Positions 1 to 12,302 of a DNA stretch of 64,000 nt are shown piece by piece. A program made the position numbers and the translations under genes. The notes beneath the pieces were generated by a model that worked only from the letters and a program-made list of their open reading frames with translations, was not told the DNA's origin and ran no database searches. Source of the stretch: Phallus indusiatus (taxonomy: Eukaryota > Basidiomycota > Agaricomycetes > Phallales > Phallaceae); contig JAQFWX010000009.1 of the NCBI GenBank assembly GCA_027605045.1, positions 1,240,001-1,304,000 of the forward strand. Reading direction: 5' to 3'. Every line of letters begins with the position of its first letter. Within the stretch, counting starts at the first letter, position 1.

Positions 1-1388
1 TAACGGAGACCAGGGAATACAGCCAACCCCAAAGTGCTACGCACATCACATGCACGTTAGTTGAAAAACTAAAAAAATAACATAATATTGAGACGTACTT
101 TAAGGGTTGGCATCATTTCACGCTCCTCCTCTCGATATAACAAAGAATAGTGGTTTTGCATCGAAATAAACGGTGTCAGCTTGTTGTTGATGGCGTAGTC
201 TGAACATATTCAGTGATACATTAATATACTCCCAGGTCGATATACAGAGTAAACGTACTTTGCATGGCGTGGACTGCGTTTTTAACGAGTGAAAAAATAT
301 ACTCGAACGGGATATATTCATCACTTACACTGATAGGCGTAGCAGGAGCTCATCCCGATATAACGTACATACCCGGCTTGCACAACGTCATGTAAAGCTT
401 GCATCTTTGATTCAAAAGAAGCATCAGTGGCAAGAATTTATTTGATAAGGCATTTGACTCACGGTTTCTTCGATGGGTGTTTCGTTGTCAAAACGGTGAC
501 CTGTGAATATAAGTTACTCCAACAATTGTGCTAGTAGTGATAGGACGGTCTCTTACATTGTAAAACATCTATATAATCAAGCTGAAGTCTTTCCAGACTG
601 TGTTTGACACTTTCGAAAATATGCTATATGATAGGAAACAAAAAAGAAGTCAGACAGCAATCCTAGATCTTGATGAAAGAAAAAAAAGCATACTTTACGG
701 CCGAGGCCTTTCTGATTGACGTAACGATCCTTTTCAGCCTCATCATCAGGTCCGATTCTGTAATATAGAGTCTCTGGAGTACGCCCAACAACTGCGAAAA
801 GCTTGAGACAGTAATATTAATTCACGGTTTCCTCTATAGAATCAATTTAGTCACTTTGGTCATAACCACGATTTCATCCCGTGGCAGATTTAAAGCCTTG
901 ATTGCTTTCCCGAGAATACGCTCGCTGTCAATAAAATATAAACCTTGTCAAAATTTTGAACCTGGCAAAAGGTTCAGAAACGCTGTACCTCTCTCCGTTT
1001 GAATATATGTTTGCTTTATGCACGTCAATACGACACTCTTTTAGTAACAGCTCAAAAGAATCAACAATTACCAGTATCAAAAGTTTGGATCCCGGCATCA
1101 TAACTGATAAGCAACTTCAGGCTACTATGATGGTTGCTAAACGTTGGAGATTAACGTACGCTGCTTTGATATGCTTTATAGCATCCTCTTCACCGAGCAC
1201 CCAAGACTGCCATTTGGGATCTCCGTACTGCATCGTCCCGAGGATAATCTTGGAGACTTTGAGACCAGAGTTACCCAGCCTGACTACAGTCGATATCGCG
1301 TTAATCAGATGCAAATGATCCAGAAATCAAGACGCAAAAACTAACCATAGGGCATGGTAGTTTTGCAAGTAGCTGTAGCGGAAGACAT
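1..1388 (-). CDS. Aldo/keto reductase, 3' end cut by window edge
   Basis: NAD(P)H-dependent reductase of aldehydes and ketones, cytosolic. The start at 1388 gives MSSATATC, and exon 1 (1346-1388) splices to exon 2 (1160-1283), producing MPYVRLGNSGLKVSKIILGTMQYG. Two very small exons follow (1072-1103 and 989-1013), joining as DAGIQTFDTANIYSNGESER, which holds the family's catalytic Asp and Tyr. Later exons encode GKAIKALNLPRDEIVVMTKV, RIGPDDEAEKDRYVNQKGL, SVKHSLERLQLDYIDVLQC, HRFDNETPIEET, GYVRYIGMSSCYA and YAINNKLTPFISMQNHYSLLYREE. The last visible exon begins near base 39 with HFGVGCIPWSPL and runs off the left edge. The gene resembles the fungal AAD / versiconal-hemiacetal-acetate-reductase-like group, but the substrate cannot be told. 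The visible frame is intact across at least eight junctions. Confidence 0.88.
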
Positions 1389-2376
1389 CGAGCTCAGTTA
1401 AAACAGAAAGTAGAAGGTAGTTGTATATCTGATTTCAAGCTGAATTTCCATGTTTATATATTCTGTCCAAACCCTTTCCAATGCTCGTCAAACTGCAGCG
1501 GGTGACTTGATTATAAGCGATGCCACTGTTTTGAGTTAGTAGTCGTCTACTTTGAACCGGTGACGGCAAGAGCTGAAAAGTGCGTCGTTCCATTGGATAG
1601 CAGAAGATAACACAACTTTAGGGCCGAGAGCTTTAGTGTACCGGCCAGTGTGTATGTCCAGCCTGAACTCGGCCGTACTGAGCCTCGGGACCAGGCGATT
1701 ACCTACGTCACCCCCCGTTATTCTTTTTAGGACAGCATAAGTTTTCTAAGAAAGGAACAACGGGCGACGTAAGTAATAGCCTGGTTCCGAGGCCGAAGTC
1801 TACGTAAGTGATTTCTTTTTTCAAAATCTTTCTCAGTCCAACAGCGGTATGTATACGTCAGTCCTTGTCTTCTAGGTAAATTGCCGAATCCATAAGCCAG
1901 GTTTCATCATTTTCTCGCCAACTAGCCAGCAACTCCGAGTCATATTCTAGTCTACTTCCGGCCCGCAGGGGCCCGGCGGCAGGGCTAAGAGCGTCGGAGG
2001 GCGTCTTGCCCACTGTCCGATATGTTTATCCAGCGGACGATGTCTGCATCTACTGGCCATAAGAGTATTATCATTAATTGACAAACACATAGTTCACGAA
2101 CAACATTTTACCCCAAATCACAATAAATCCTAACAACAACCACTATCATCGTCAAAGATACAAAGGACGCGTTTCATGACGCGTTCACTATTTGTTCGTC
2201 GAAATTCGTATTTGGAGTGACGAAGTCTATTACATGGTAATCCATAATGAACTCATGTAAACGCCAGAATTGTTGTTCTCAGTACATACAATAAAGTACT
2301 AATCAACAAAAAAAGCTGTCCTCGACTTGGAACGTGTACTACTAGTAGCTAGTCAAACCCCAGACTCTGCCTGCCT
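1389..2376. other. Intergenic, about 1 kb, with one hairpin element
   Basis: This lies between the 5' end of the reductase and the 3' end of the next gene, both on the minus strand. Apart from the inverted repeat at 1683-1792 I see no coding exon. The stretch near 1960-2010 is GC-rich. Confidence 0.5.
1683..1792. mobile_element. Long imperfect inverted repeat, MITE-like
   Basis: The left arm (1683-1730) and right arm (1745-1792) are reverse complements over about 47 bases at roughly 80 percent identity, with a loop of only about 14 bases. The arms begin CCTCGGGACCAGG and end CCTGGTTCCGAGG. A near-complete foldback of this size in non-coding DNA fits a small non-autonomous DNA transposon (foldback or MITE). 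No clear target duplication was identified, so the element's outer limits are uncertain. Confidence 0.5.
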
Positions 2377-4198
2377 CTACTGCTTCTTCTTAAATAACTT
2401 GAAGGCATTGAGGATTTTTGTTGCCGGGTTTTTGCCAGGTTTCGCACTAGAGTTGATAGATCCTTGTGGTCCATTGAGAGATTGCACTGAATCATTAGCA
2501 TTAGTATTAGCGTTGAAGCTGGGGTATGGGTGGGGATCGGAGCTATTATTAGTAATTGAACTCAAGTTAGCGTTCATGTTGTTTCCAAGCTGTGGAGACT
2601 GCACATATTCGTTTAACGAAGGTGACGACGCCGAAAGATGATTCGGGTGAATCGTGGGAGGCGGTTGCGCCGACGAAGCTGCTCCTCCTCGTGGCGACGA
2701 GTTAGCGGATCCTAACGACTCCTGTTCCGATCTCGTCGTTGAGTTCTTCAGCGGAGAGTGTGCTTGTTCTTTTTTGTGTCTTGCCGCTGATTGAACGGAA
2801 TTAGTCGGTGCAGTCGAATCCTTTCGCTGGCCGTTCGTCAATGCAGAGACTGGCGATGTCGCTCTCCTACGCTCGTGTTCTCTTTCCCGTTCGCGAGAAC
2901 GACTGCGATGGGTGACGTTCGTTACAATGGGTTTTTGTTGTTCCATTGCTTGTTCATCTGGTGATGAGAATATGGTTGGAAGAGAGGTTGCCTTGGATAA
3001 CGAAAGCTGTCGAGAAGGGAACGGCGAGTGCATTTGGTATGGCTGCCCCTGAAATTGAGGTTGCGCAGGTAAGTTGATCTGCCATGACGGTTTAAGCATG
3101 TTATGATGGTTGGTTTTATGCGATGCATCACCACTCTCCCTGATGCGTTGTACAACAGCGATGGAAATAGTCCCCCAATCCTCGCTGTTCGTTTCTATAT
3201 AATCCAGGTCCAGCCTGGGTCTCGGATTATTCAACGCGCGAGGCGAGATTGCTGTTTTTAAGAACTGAAAAGGCGATTCCTGAACTATTTGCGAGATGTC
3301 GATAGGCGACTTTGTGAGATACAGTTTGAAGAAACCGATGTCTGCGTGTTCGCCTTCGGTGAGAGCAAAGATGAAAGGAGGGAGACCGTCCGCCGTACAA
3401 CCAATGGTACATGAAGTATGGGCCGGTAGTGGTTCTTCTGTGTTGGTTTCTTCGTCCATTGGTGGGAAAAAATACGGTTCTAGCAGAGAATTATCCATGA
3501 GAATCGCGTTGTGTGTGAACCAAATAAAGCACCAATGACAAACCTATGGATTGCTCTCGGACGTCGAAATACAAAAGATAAGGATAAAGCTCATAATCCG
3601 TATCATTGAAGATATGCATCGAATAAGCCTCTTTGGGATCAGCTGGGATATCGATACGACCAGATCTGTTCAGATTGCGTCCCACAAAGTTGGTCTTTCC
3701 GGTACGTTTGTCGGCCTCGATGCGATAAAATTCAATGTTGACAAGCGGAAGAAAAGCAGTAGCGTTGTTTCTTCTTCTGAAAAAGTAGTTCCATCTTGCA
3801 ATACCACGTAGAACATGAGCGACAGGCTCGAGGCGGGGAGGAACGGTATGCCTCATTCTATCGACACCATACTTCCCGGCGTACGGATTATTGGTGAAAA
3901 AGGAGACCAGACCGTCCTTTTCGAAATCAACAACAATCTCGGCCCGTTCGCGCTCCACTTCGATGAAACTTTGTGTAGGGTCATTGCACGACACGATGCT
4001 TCTCCAGATATCGTTCACGTTCAATACGCTTTGAAAGGACGGCGTAAAAAAGACTCGCAGCTCTTTACCGAACCCACGTTTCATTTCCCGGGCATATTTG
4101 AGATGAGCTGGTAAAGTCCGAGGAGTCTTGGGAAGCGGTGTTTTTGGAAACTCTGAGTCCCGGCTGTTGAAAGAAGGCGATTTTGGGTAATTCGACAT
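2377..4198 (-). CDS. Protein with caspase-associated C-terminal domain and disordered tail
   Basis: Two exons: about 3547-4198 and 2377-3482, with a 64-base intron (GTTTGT..CTGCTAG). They join EQSI to EPYFFPPMDEE, giving a protein of about 585 residues. The first half holds RVFFTPSFQSVLN, NVNDIWRSIVSC and FNDTDYELYPYLLYFD. Exon 2 holds TIGCTADGLPPFIFALTEGE, DIGFFKLYLTKSPID and WGTISIAVVQRI. From memory, this arrangement (a YPYLFYFD-like segment, then an IGYG-like strand, then DVGFFKLFL) is the module that follows the C14 caspase-like domain in many agaricomycete proteins. Here no peptidase domain precedes it. The last 200 residues are low-complexity and Ser-rich with an RSRSRERERE stretch, and end in basic FKLFKKKQ. 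The function is unknown. Confidence 0.75.
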
Positions 4199-4704
4199 CG
4201 TTTCAGCGACGGGCGATGAATGGCTAACTGGATAGCTTTGTAGGCGAATGGCCGTCTTGTTTATGTATTTTGATCAGGGAAAGATACATTATAATGCTTG
4301 AAAAACATGGGATACGTCAGGCAGGAGCGTGGCATGATGGTGCAACAGAACAGAGGGGTCGGCATCACCCGGGACCTGCCGGTGTGATTCGAGGTGACGA
4401 TGTCGAGCTCGTTCATAGATTTTACACATCTACCAGCAAAGTGAAACCACTATTCTCCGTTTGTTTCTTGGATGTTTCTTTATGGGCACAAAATAAAAGA
4501 ACGGTTAATGACAGATTACTCGATTGTTGCCCAACGCCCCTGTTTGGCCCCTTGCACACAAAGGAGGAACTGAAGCAGGTCTCGAGGCTCGTCTGAACAA
4601 TGAAATGTTTGCAACCATAAAAACAGCGCGTACAGTCGTCCATTCACTATCTCCGCTTCATTCTCCTAAGCTCTCGACGAAAATCGCGTTACTTGCAAGG
4701 CAAA
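4199..4704. other. Divergent intergenic region
   Basis: This is shared upstream DNA between the gene starting at 4198 (-) and the gene starting near 4705 (+). No exon, repeat or clear motif stands out. Confidence 0.4.
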
Positions 4705-6068
4705 ATGCTCGGAGAAACAATCGACATCGACAATGTTAATGAACCTTCAGCCACAATCATTCATGCGGCGACGACAACATCGAGTCTTAAAGATGAAGGT
4801 TATCCTGGCGACTATCTCGGCGATAACGAAGGATCGGAAAAAGAAAACTTTCTATCGTCTGGCGACAAAGAAGAGACTTGTCGCGTCAACAAGTCGGGAG
4901 GAAGACCTGTCATTAGGCGGCTTCGTTACAAGAGTAGAGAACCTCGATCGGTTCCTTCTTCCGTTGTATGGTACAGCTCAGACGAATCCACGAATGAACC
5001 TCGAGTTTCACCTTTAGCTCGCGACGATGATCGACCTGAGGATAATCACTCGGATGTGTCGTTGGAAGATACGCTTGGCGAACTGTGCCAACATTCGTGT
5101 TGTCTGCCTTCCCCCAGCTCTGATAAAGGGCAGAATGGCGCCCATATCGGTGCGCATGTGGTCCTCAGTATGCGAGATCATCGACCGACTCTGCATTAAT
5201 CTTGGAGGACGCGCATTCTGGACGACCTTGTCGAGTTATGGCAGCTCCCCAACGAACGGCGGATTTCTTAGTTGACTTTTATGATGAACATCACAGCAGA
5301 GAAGCTCGAAGATCGTTTCAATTGGGTTCCCAAAGCTCACCGATGGACAACAATGAGTCTTATGGTGTGGTCGTCGACATAGCTGAACCTGAGTACGAAA
5401 TTGATGATCCTCAGCCAGGGTATATCTCGCATTATAGTCATATATATTAACATTGCTCTAATGATATTATTAGCTTTCATGCAGTCATAACTGGTTCGAT
5501 ATATTATCGCGCACACCCACGTATGAGCCCTTCAACAAAGGAACTGAACTGGCTCTCTATAAAACTGCGCGCGACGTTTGGAAGTAGTATCAACGCAAAG
5601 TATATCACATTCTTAGAAAACACCGTCATGAATGAGGCCGCGTTTCGACAATTCAAAGAAGCATTCAATGGTGGCGAGCCTTTACCCCTACCCCTGCAAC
5701 AACAACTTGAAGGAGTCGCGTCATCTCCCTTCAAGAATTTCCTATCATCCTCATCCCACCTCGATCTTCAAATGAAGCCTACCATCAACGCCTCGCCATC
5801 TCTCGCGAATGGTAACACGACTTCACTTTGCACGTTCGTGTTGATACTTCCTGCTGGCGATCCATTCTTCTTTCCGACCGACCAGGTGGGCTATTTTTCC
5901 CGAAACATCAAGATTGAGTGTAAAGGAAGTGTTACCGTACGTCCGCGCGACGATCTCACATTGAGTGTTTCTCAGCCTGTATCTCGGACGGTAGAGATCG
6001 GTTTAATTGTTAAAAGAACCAAGGTGATGAAAAATGGGGTTTGGATTCAATCTGAAGCTCCTATATAA
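4705..6068 (+). CDS. Unrecognised protein, gene model ambiguous
   Basis: I do not recognise the family. The first part (ATG at 4705, open to 5199) is acidic and low-complexity: MLGETIDIDNVNE, a Ser/Asp-rich middle, then SLEDTLGELC. A second block (about 5205-5430) reads TADFLVDFYDEHHSREARRSF and EPEYEIDDPQPG. A third (about 5480-6068) reads KYITFLENTVMNEAAFRQFKEAF, ending in SVSQPVSRTVEIGLIVKRT and GVWIQSEAPI. A 55-60 base intron after PQPG can use either of two acceptors about 10 bases apart. One gives a fully open frame. The other gives HNWFDILSRTPTYEPFNKG, which looks more protein-like but meets TAG at 5585-5587 and then needs a one-base shift. The first splice is also unresolved. A real gene is likely, but it may be damaged. 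Confidence 0.45.
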
Positions 6069-6858
6069 TCACTGTTAATAATATGGTAAAGGATATAAAT
6101 ATAATCATTTGATATTTCTCTGAAGTAAAATAAAATATCTATTTAACGGACTACATAGTATACATATTAGTATATCTGGTATTCTGGTCTTGCCTTCAAT
6201 ATTTCAGTCATTGCGACGAACAATTTCCAGCACGTCACTTATAAAGCGTCTCAAATTTACATATGACACAATGCGAACGGGTAATAAAGAATTCTACTGC
6301 GACGTTGTATAGCTTAATTGCGACAGCGCAGCAGAGGAACACAAATGCACCAGAGACTAGAATGGGGAGGTGGAGTGGTCTAACGGGAAACATACCGTAC
6401 GGGTTACCTCAAAGCGAGTCACCCCCTCTATCCGGAATAACTTTGATGGAATACGCGTTTTGGAACGCGTATTGATTTTTGAGGGTGGTACAGTCGGTAG
6501 TGGTAGAGCATTGGTATTAGGTTAGTTTCAGTCACCGCGGTAAAAGTATGCAAAAAGGGCGCGCTGGAACGCGTCTTTATTCGATCTTTCGTTGGTGTCT
6601 GCGAGAAAACCCCTCAAAAAAACTCAAATCCGCGGAAAAATATTATGTTCAGAAAGTGATCAGTTTATTGCCACCAAAATTGCTGTGACGAAAGAGACAA
6701 CAAAAGATAACCAGATAATCTCATCACGCGTCATAGATCTTGGTAGATCGGCAAACGCCGTCAACCCAACGGGTCGCCTTTTCACCCGTTCCAGCTACTA
6801 TATCATCGACAACGACGACGACGGCGCATAATTACAAGTTAAGAATAAAGTATGCCTC
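6069..6858. other. Intergenic, about 0.8 kb
   Basis: AT-rich at first (6069-6180). Several short open frames are present but none has a recognisable sequence. No ATG could be joined to the first recognisable exon of the following phosphoglycerate mutase. Confidence 0.4.
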
Positions 6859-9096
6859 ATGTACGTACATCTTTCAAACCAAATCTGGCCTTTCTTTCCT
6901 TCAGTTTACCTCATATTTCGAAAAGTGTTCACGACGGTTGGGGCACCTCTCCAGACCCAGAGGCAAAGGGGGACGCAATCAAAAATGCAGACACAACTAG
7001 CATGGATACGATCGCCAAATATCATGCTCATCGTGAACTCGCTGCTCGTGGTCTTGCTGTCGGACTAAGCGATGGTTTAATGGGCAACTCAGAAGTCGGG
7101 TACGCGGATTCTATCGCATATCTAATACCCACCTTTATAAACCTCACTCTCATGTGTGCTATCTCAGTCACTTGAACATTGGAGCAGGTCGTGTTATCCG
7201 GCAAGATATCATCCGCATCGATCAAGCTATCAAAAAACGAACGTTCCACAAGGAAAAGCCAATCATCGCCGCCTGCCAACGCGCCAAAGACGGAAATGGA
7301 AGGTTGCATTTATTAGGCCTTGTATGGTCACCCGACACATCTCACTAGAATGCTTTGTTGACGATACATCTTTCGATAACCAGATTTCAGATGGAGGCGT
7401 TCACTCTCATATAACCCATTTATACGCTTTGCTCGAAACAGCCAAAGAAGTTGGCGTTCCTCATGTCTACATCCATTTTTTGGGCGATGGTATGGATTTG
7501 ATCTTCAAAACAATGAAAATTTTCTGACTTGTGGTCAATCCACTTTCTGCACGCGCAGGCCGCGACACCGCCCCCAAAAGTGCAACCATTTACGCCAAAG
7601 ATCTTCTCCAGTTTATAAAAAAAGAGCAAGTCGGAGAAATGGGTGCCGTGCACCACAGAATTCTTTCCAATGCATTTATCTTCTGACGACCTTTTTTTTC
7701 TTTTCTTTAGCCACCGTTGTGGGACGATATTACGCAATGGACCGAGACAAACGATGGGAGCGTGTCAAGATTGCCGTTGACGCCCTCACCACCGGTGAAG
7801 GTCTGTGTCAAATTCATCTCCTAATTTCTATCAATATTAACCCCTATGTAGGCGAAAAAATTAAGTCTCAAGACGAGATAATCTCCAAAATCGAAGAACC
7901 ATATAGTAAGGACGAAACTGACGAATTCCTGAAACCAATTGTCATTGACGGTGACAGTAGAATCGAAGGTAACGTTTTACAATAGAAATTACGCGCAAGT
8001 ATAAATTACAAAGGTTGGCACTCGTCTATCTATAGAAAACGACACTTTGTTCTTTTTCAATTACCAGTCCGATCGTATGCGAGAAATTGTTACAGTCCTC
8101 GGATTACTAGACAAACCAATCGAAACGGTGAACATACCCAAAGGCCTAGTACGTCAATTTGCATGTCCATTCTGACGCATTGACTTTTTCTCCTTTTAAG
8201 GAAATAACGACCATGTCCAGATACAAAACAGACTTCCCTTTCCCCGTAGCCTTCCCACCTCAAGCCATGACAAATGTATTGGCCGAATGGTTATCAAAGC
8301 AAGGAGTACGACAATCTCACATTGCAGGTATTCATTCATTTCCTTTGGATCATCATCACTACGCAGCTCAAATAAAAAAAAACTGTAGAAACCGAGAAAT
8401 ACGCTCATGTTACATTCTTTTTCAACGGAGGCGTGGAGAAACAATACGAAAATGAAGACAGAGAATTGATCGCCTCGCCCAAGGTAAGCAAACGAGATGC
8501 ATCTAATATTCCACCGACTCATTCACTAACGTTGTAAAAGGTTGCGACTTACGATCTCCAACCCCATATGAGCATACAAGTCGCGGACAAAGTAGCCGAG
8601 GTTGTTGCACTGAACAAATACGAGTTCGTAATGTGCAATTTCGCTCCACCAGACATGGTAAGAAAGAATACACACACTGTTTAACCGTATCTCCTTTCAT
8701 TTTTTTAAAAAAAATCCTTTTTCAAAGGTTGGTCACACAGGGAAATACGAGGCTGCAGTCAAAGCTATTAGCCGTACCATTTATAATAGCGGGCCCTAAA
8801 GGTCCGGGAGACGAAGTCGGGTTCGTGTTTAAAGAAGAAAAACATGATATACGTGGGGTTGATACTTCCCTGGAGGAGGAAGTTGGCGCGTTGTGCGATG
8901 TTGCCCCTACAGTCTTGGAGATTATATTTTTGCGCTTCTGTAATTTTGGCATTCATCCTTCATTCTCTTTTTGTAGGGGCTTCCAAAACCCGAAGGTAAG
9001 TGAATTGAGATCCCGAATGTCCTTTATCTAACTGCTTTTTTAGAGATGACTGGACGGTCGTTATTAGCTCCGCAAAAGGAAAACCCGAAGAATTAG
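6845..9096 (+). pseudogene. 2,3-bisphosphoglycerate-independent phosphoglycerate mutase, disrupted
   Basis: Glycolytic enzyme interconverting 3- and 2-phosphoglycerate, alkaline-phosphatase superfamily. Exons join cleanly through NKVCLIVHDGWG (first metal-binding Asp), GLSDGLMGNSEVGHLNIGAG (catalytic Ser), [78 protein letters not shown] and VGHTGKYEAAVKAI. Three defects follow. After AVKAI (about 8771) the sequence jumps straight to VPFIIAGPKG in a shifted frame. This removes about 50 residues, including the TADHGNAEQM metal-binding motif and AHTT, and causes a TAA at 8797-8799. The 5' splice site after ALCDVAPTVLEI (near 8925) lacks GT. No start ATG can be joined to the first exon. The tail GLPKPEEMTGRSLLAPQ is still recognisable. 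The sequence is too well preserved to be old, so a recent pseudogene or an assembly deletion are the options. Confidence 0.85.
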
Positions 9097-12000
9097 GTAA
9101 CGGTAAACCAACGCCCACGTCAACGAGAGCGACGAACCATTTCGCCCAACTTTATGTAAATGTACACGTGTACACCATTAGAATGCTTATACACAAACTA
9201 AACCGAGACGGGGGTCTTACGAGATCACTCAAACAATTGAAAGCCAACTACTGATTCTATTGACAAGGATAACTACAGAAGAATGACTTTCACGCAAAAC
9301 AAAATGTCTGATAAGAATGAACAATAGTCTAAATCAAATAACAATTAATAAAACTCTAACAAGCGAAATGGTGAAAGTACGTACCAAACTCTGCTCGTAA
9401 GAGGTTAGGAGAGTAGACCAAACGGACAGATCGCTAGCGAAGAAAAGGAACTGGGTAATTGATTTGAAAAAACCACCTGGGTATGAGATACCGCAAGTAT
9501 TATGGATTATATCCCATCCGAGATATAATCCCTACATGTGCCCTTTCGATAGTTCACATGCATACCTTCGCGAAGATTCGCGATAGGTTCCGATGCTCAA
9601 CACATCGGCCCGACATGCTAGGTAACACGTCAATTCCTCCTTAACATTTACAACAGGTCACTCAAAATAGGTGCCCGTGCAAATCGTTAGGGATTCCTCA
9701 CAAACTAGTGGTTTGTCAAGAAATAAAAAAAGAAAACGGTATGTAATCTTTTTAAACACTCATTACCCGCGCAATGCGAGTAACGATCAACATTTGCTAC
9801 ACACGCAAAGTGTGCAGCAATGCTCGTCGTGTCAACACAACGACGAGCTAAACACCCTTCCTCCTAAGTAGACGAAGGGTTCCGAGATAAGGTAACAAAA
9901 CCAACACGGAATGCAACGCGAAAAGTGAAGATAAAACCGCGTGCGCCGGACCGACCGCCGATCGTCCGAAACTTTATGATCAGAAAGTCCATCGAAGTTG
10001 AAAACCGAACAACCGAAAGTAACGCCTACACGCCCCACTGCTGCCCAGATCTGGGCACGAGAAATAGGATACGACCAGGAAGTGCACCGCCCAGAGTTGC
10101 CTTGTCATAACAACCTTCAAAGAAAAAAATTCGCGCTGAACCAGAGAAAAACGACGGATATCCCCCCTTCCCGCGGAGACGACTTGATTCCACAAGGACC
10201 CGAAAACTTGTAGGACTCGAGTAACAGGCGTTCTGAACGAAATCAGAACATCGGATAACGGATGGGTGCCGCACACAGGCGACGACCCCCAAACGGACTT
10301 GTAGTCGTTTTCACTTTACGACTACAAAACTAAGATCGGGAATAACGAAGAAAAATGCAGCACACGGGCTACGGACAGACAGACAGACGGATGGACAAAT
10401 AATCCTCGGATGACCAGAATTTCAGCGGAAAAAGCTCGAGCGACGTTGAATGGAACAGGGCGGTAGACTTTTGATTGAATGTCATATAAGCTGGCGATAT
10501 CGACAAAGAAAAGCTTCCAGACCCGCACTAACATGGGTATTTGATTTGAATACTATTTGATTTGAACGAATTCTTCACGAGATCTTCGATCAAGAGGCTG
10601 ATTGAAGAGGGATACAGCATGAGGAAAATGGCGAAGTTGAGTGGATGACGATGGATGGATGGATGGAAAACAAGACGACGGTAATCTCTAGAAATCAATG
10701 TGGGCCAAATACGGAACTACATCAACATAAAAGGGCGAGTTAGTATTTGGTAGAACTATGAAATACGACATGCTGAAGAAAGACGTACACCGACCGAGCA
10801 ACGGTATTACGGGCTGCCACACATAGTGGACAGGGGGATCAAGCCTGCCAGCGTGACAGTATATCTTGGGCGGCCTTTTATACCATCTTCTGTCACATGT
10901 CACACAGATCACGTGAACATCGGCCCGATGTCACAAGCGCTGTTGCTTGTCACTATCAACCCTTTCAACGTGGGCCTGTGCGTTTTTTTTTTCGCATGTC
11001 TGGCTTTATTATCCATATCTATCAAAGCCTTTTGTTCTAGATTTGGTCAATTAATATTAATACTGGAACAAATACATCTTCACCTTCTATCTCTCGACAT
11101 TGTTCATTATTCAAATTCAAATAGCAATCATCGGCCTCATGCTTGCCTCATGTTCAAAATATTTGTTCCGGAGATTATATCAGGGTTAAACAATTGGTAA
11201 ATGGAATTTCAGGACACGCCTTTTTTACTCGTTGTCATGTGCGAAAGAAGGCTTGACGACTCTGTCTTTTTAGACGTTTATAGTACCCTCCCTTGTGGAC
11301 GGACACCAGATCTCCACCGTCCCCAAAATGAGAATGGCCACAAAATTGTCTTTTTTCCCTTCTTTCGAAAAAATCAAAGAATAATCCGATCGAAATTTTG
11401 ATCTTGAACTTCGCTAGTCGAATACCCAAATAAGAGTCAGCCTTCTGCCGGGTGATGCTGCCGCATAGAATTTCAACAGTCAAGGACAAATCCTACCGTT
11501 ATAGACTGGTCTTCAGAATTTCAGGACCAACGTCAACCCCAGTATCTCTGTCTAGGTTCAACTGGATCATTTCAATACAACTTCCCCTCAGTAGATTAAC
11601 GACAATGGAATCGCAGAACGCTGCACCTCTCATTCGCAATCCTGTTTCTAGGCTACGTACAACAGGCATACATTGAGGGTTACCGTGAACAGCAATGATA
11701 GCTTGCGTATGTATGTCGAAATTGTCAACCCATAGATGCTATGATCTTATCTTTTACATGCTATTCGTCTAGATTCGTGATACGGACATTGGTCAGAAAC
11801 AATATCGGATAACGCCAGTGGCACGACTCGCCCAGTGTTGCTATCTTATTTCCCTTCAGGTAGCTTATTACTTGGAAGCAACGTCGTTACATTATCATCT
11901 CATTATTCATAGTTCGTCCTAAAGAATCTCCTCTTTGTATTTTTATGATTACAATGCGAGTTCTATTTTTACGAGCACCGATAGATTCGAATGATAACAG

Positions 12001-12302
12001 CAGTAATATACAGTACAAATAGAAAGGCTACGCATTAGTATGGTCGATCATTTTTGGTAACTAATATGATACAGAAGATTTAGTGATTAAACAAAAAAAA
12101 AGACAAGCGGATTAGTAAAACTGAAGCAGTAAGAGTTCCAACGTGGAAAGAGGCATGAGGGATACAGGTGAAATACGCCAATGTGGTTTCGGAGTGACAA
12201 AGGAAAAGCGAAGAAAACAGATGCCCTTGAGACTGGTAAAGCGTAAGAAGTTGCTGTAGTGCTTCACGGTTACGCGCTGCCGTCCCATTCAGTCTCCATA
12301 AA
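9097..12302. other. Gene-poor stretch, about 3.2 kb
   Basis: I see no recognisable exon on either strand, only short open frames. There is a perfect 10-base-arm hairpin at 9504-9531, a GATG/GGAT short tandem repeat near 10645-10665, and a TATTTGATTTGAA duplication near 10540-10565. The stretch may hold UTRs, a non-coding transcript or decayed sequence. Confidence 0.45.
9504..9531. repeat. Perfect hairpin with 10-base arms
   Basis: The arms GGATTATATC and GATATAATCC are exact reverse complements around an 8-base loop. The function is unknown and no T-run follows. Confidence 0.5.

Noticed and set aside
956..1318. 120-residue plus-strand frame
   Set aside because: It is antisense to well-supported exons of the aldo/keto reductase.
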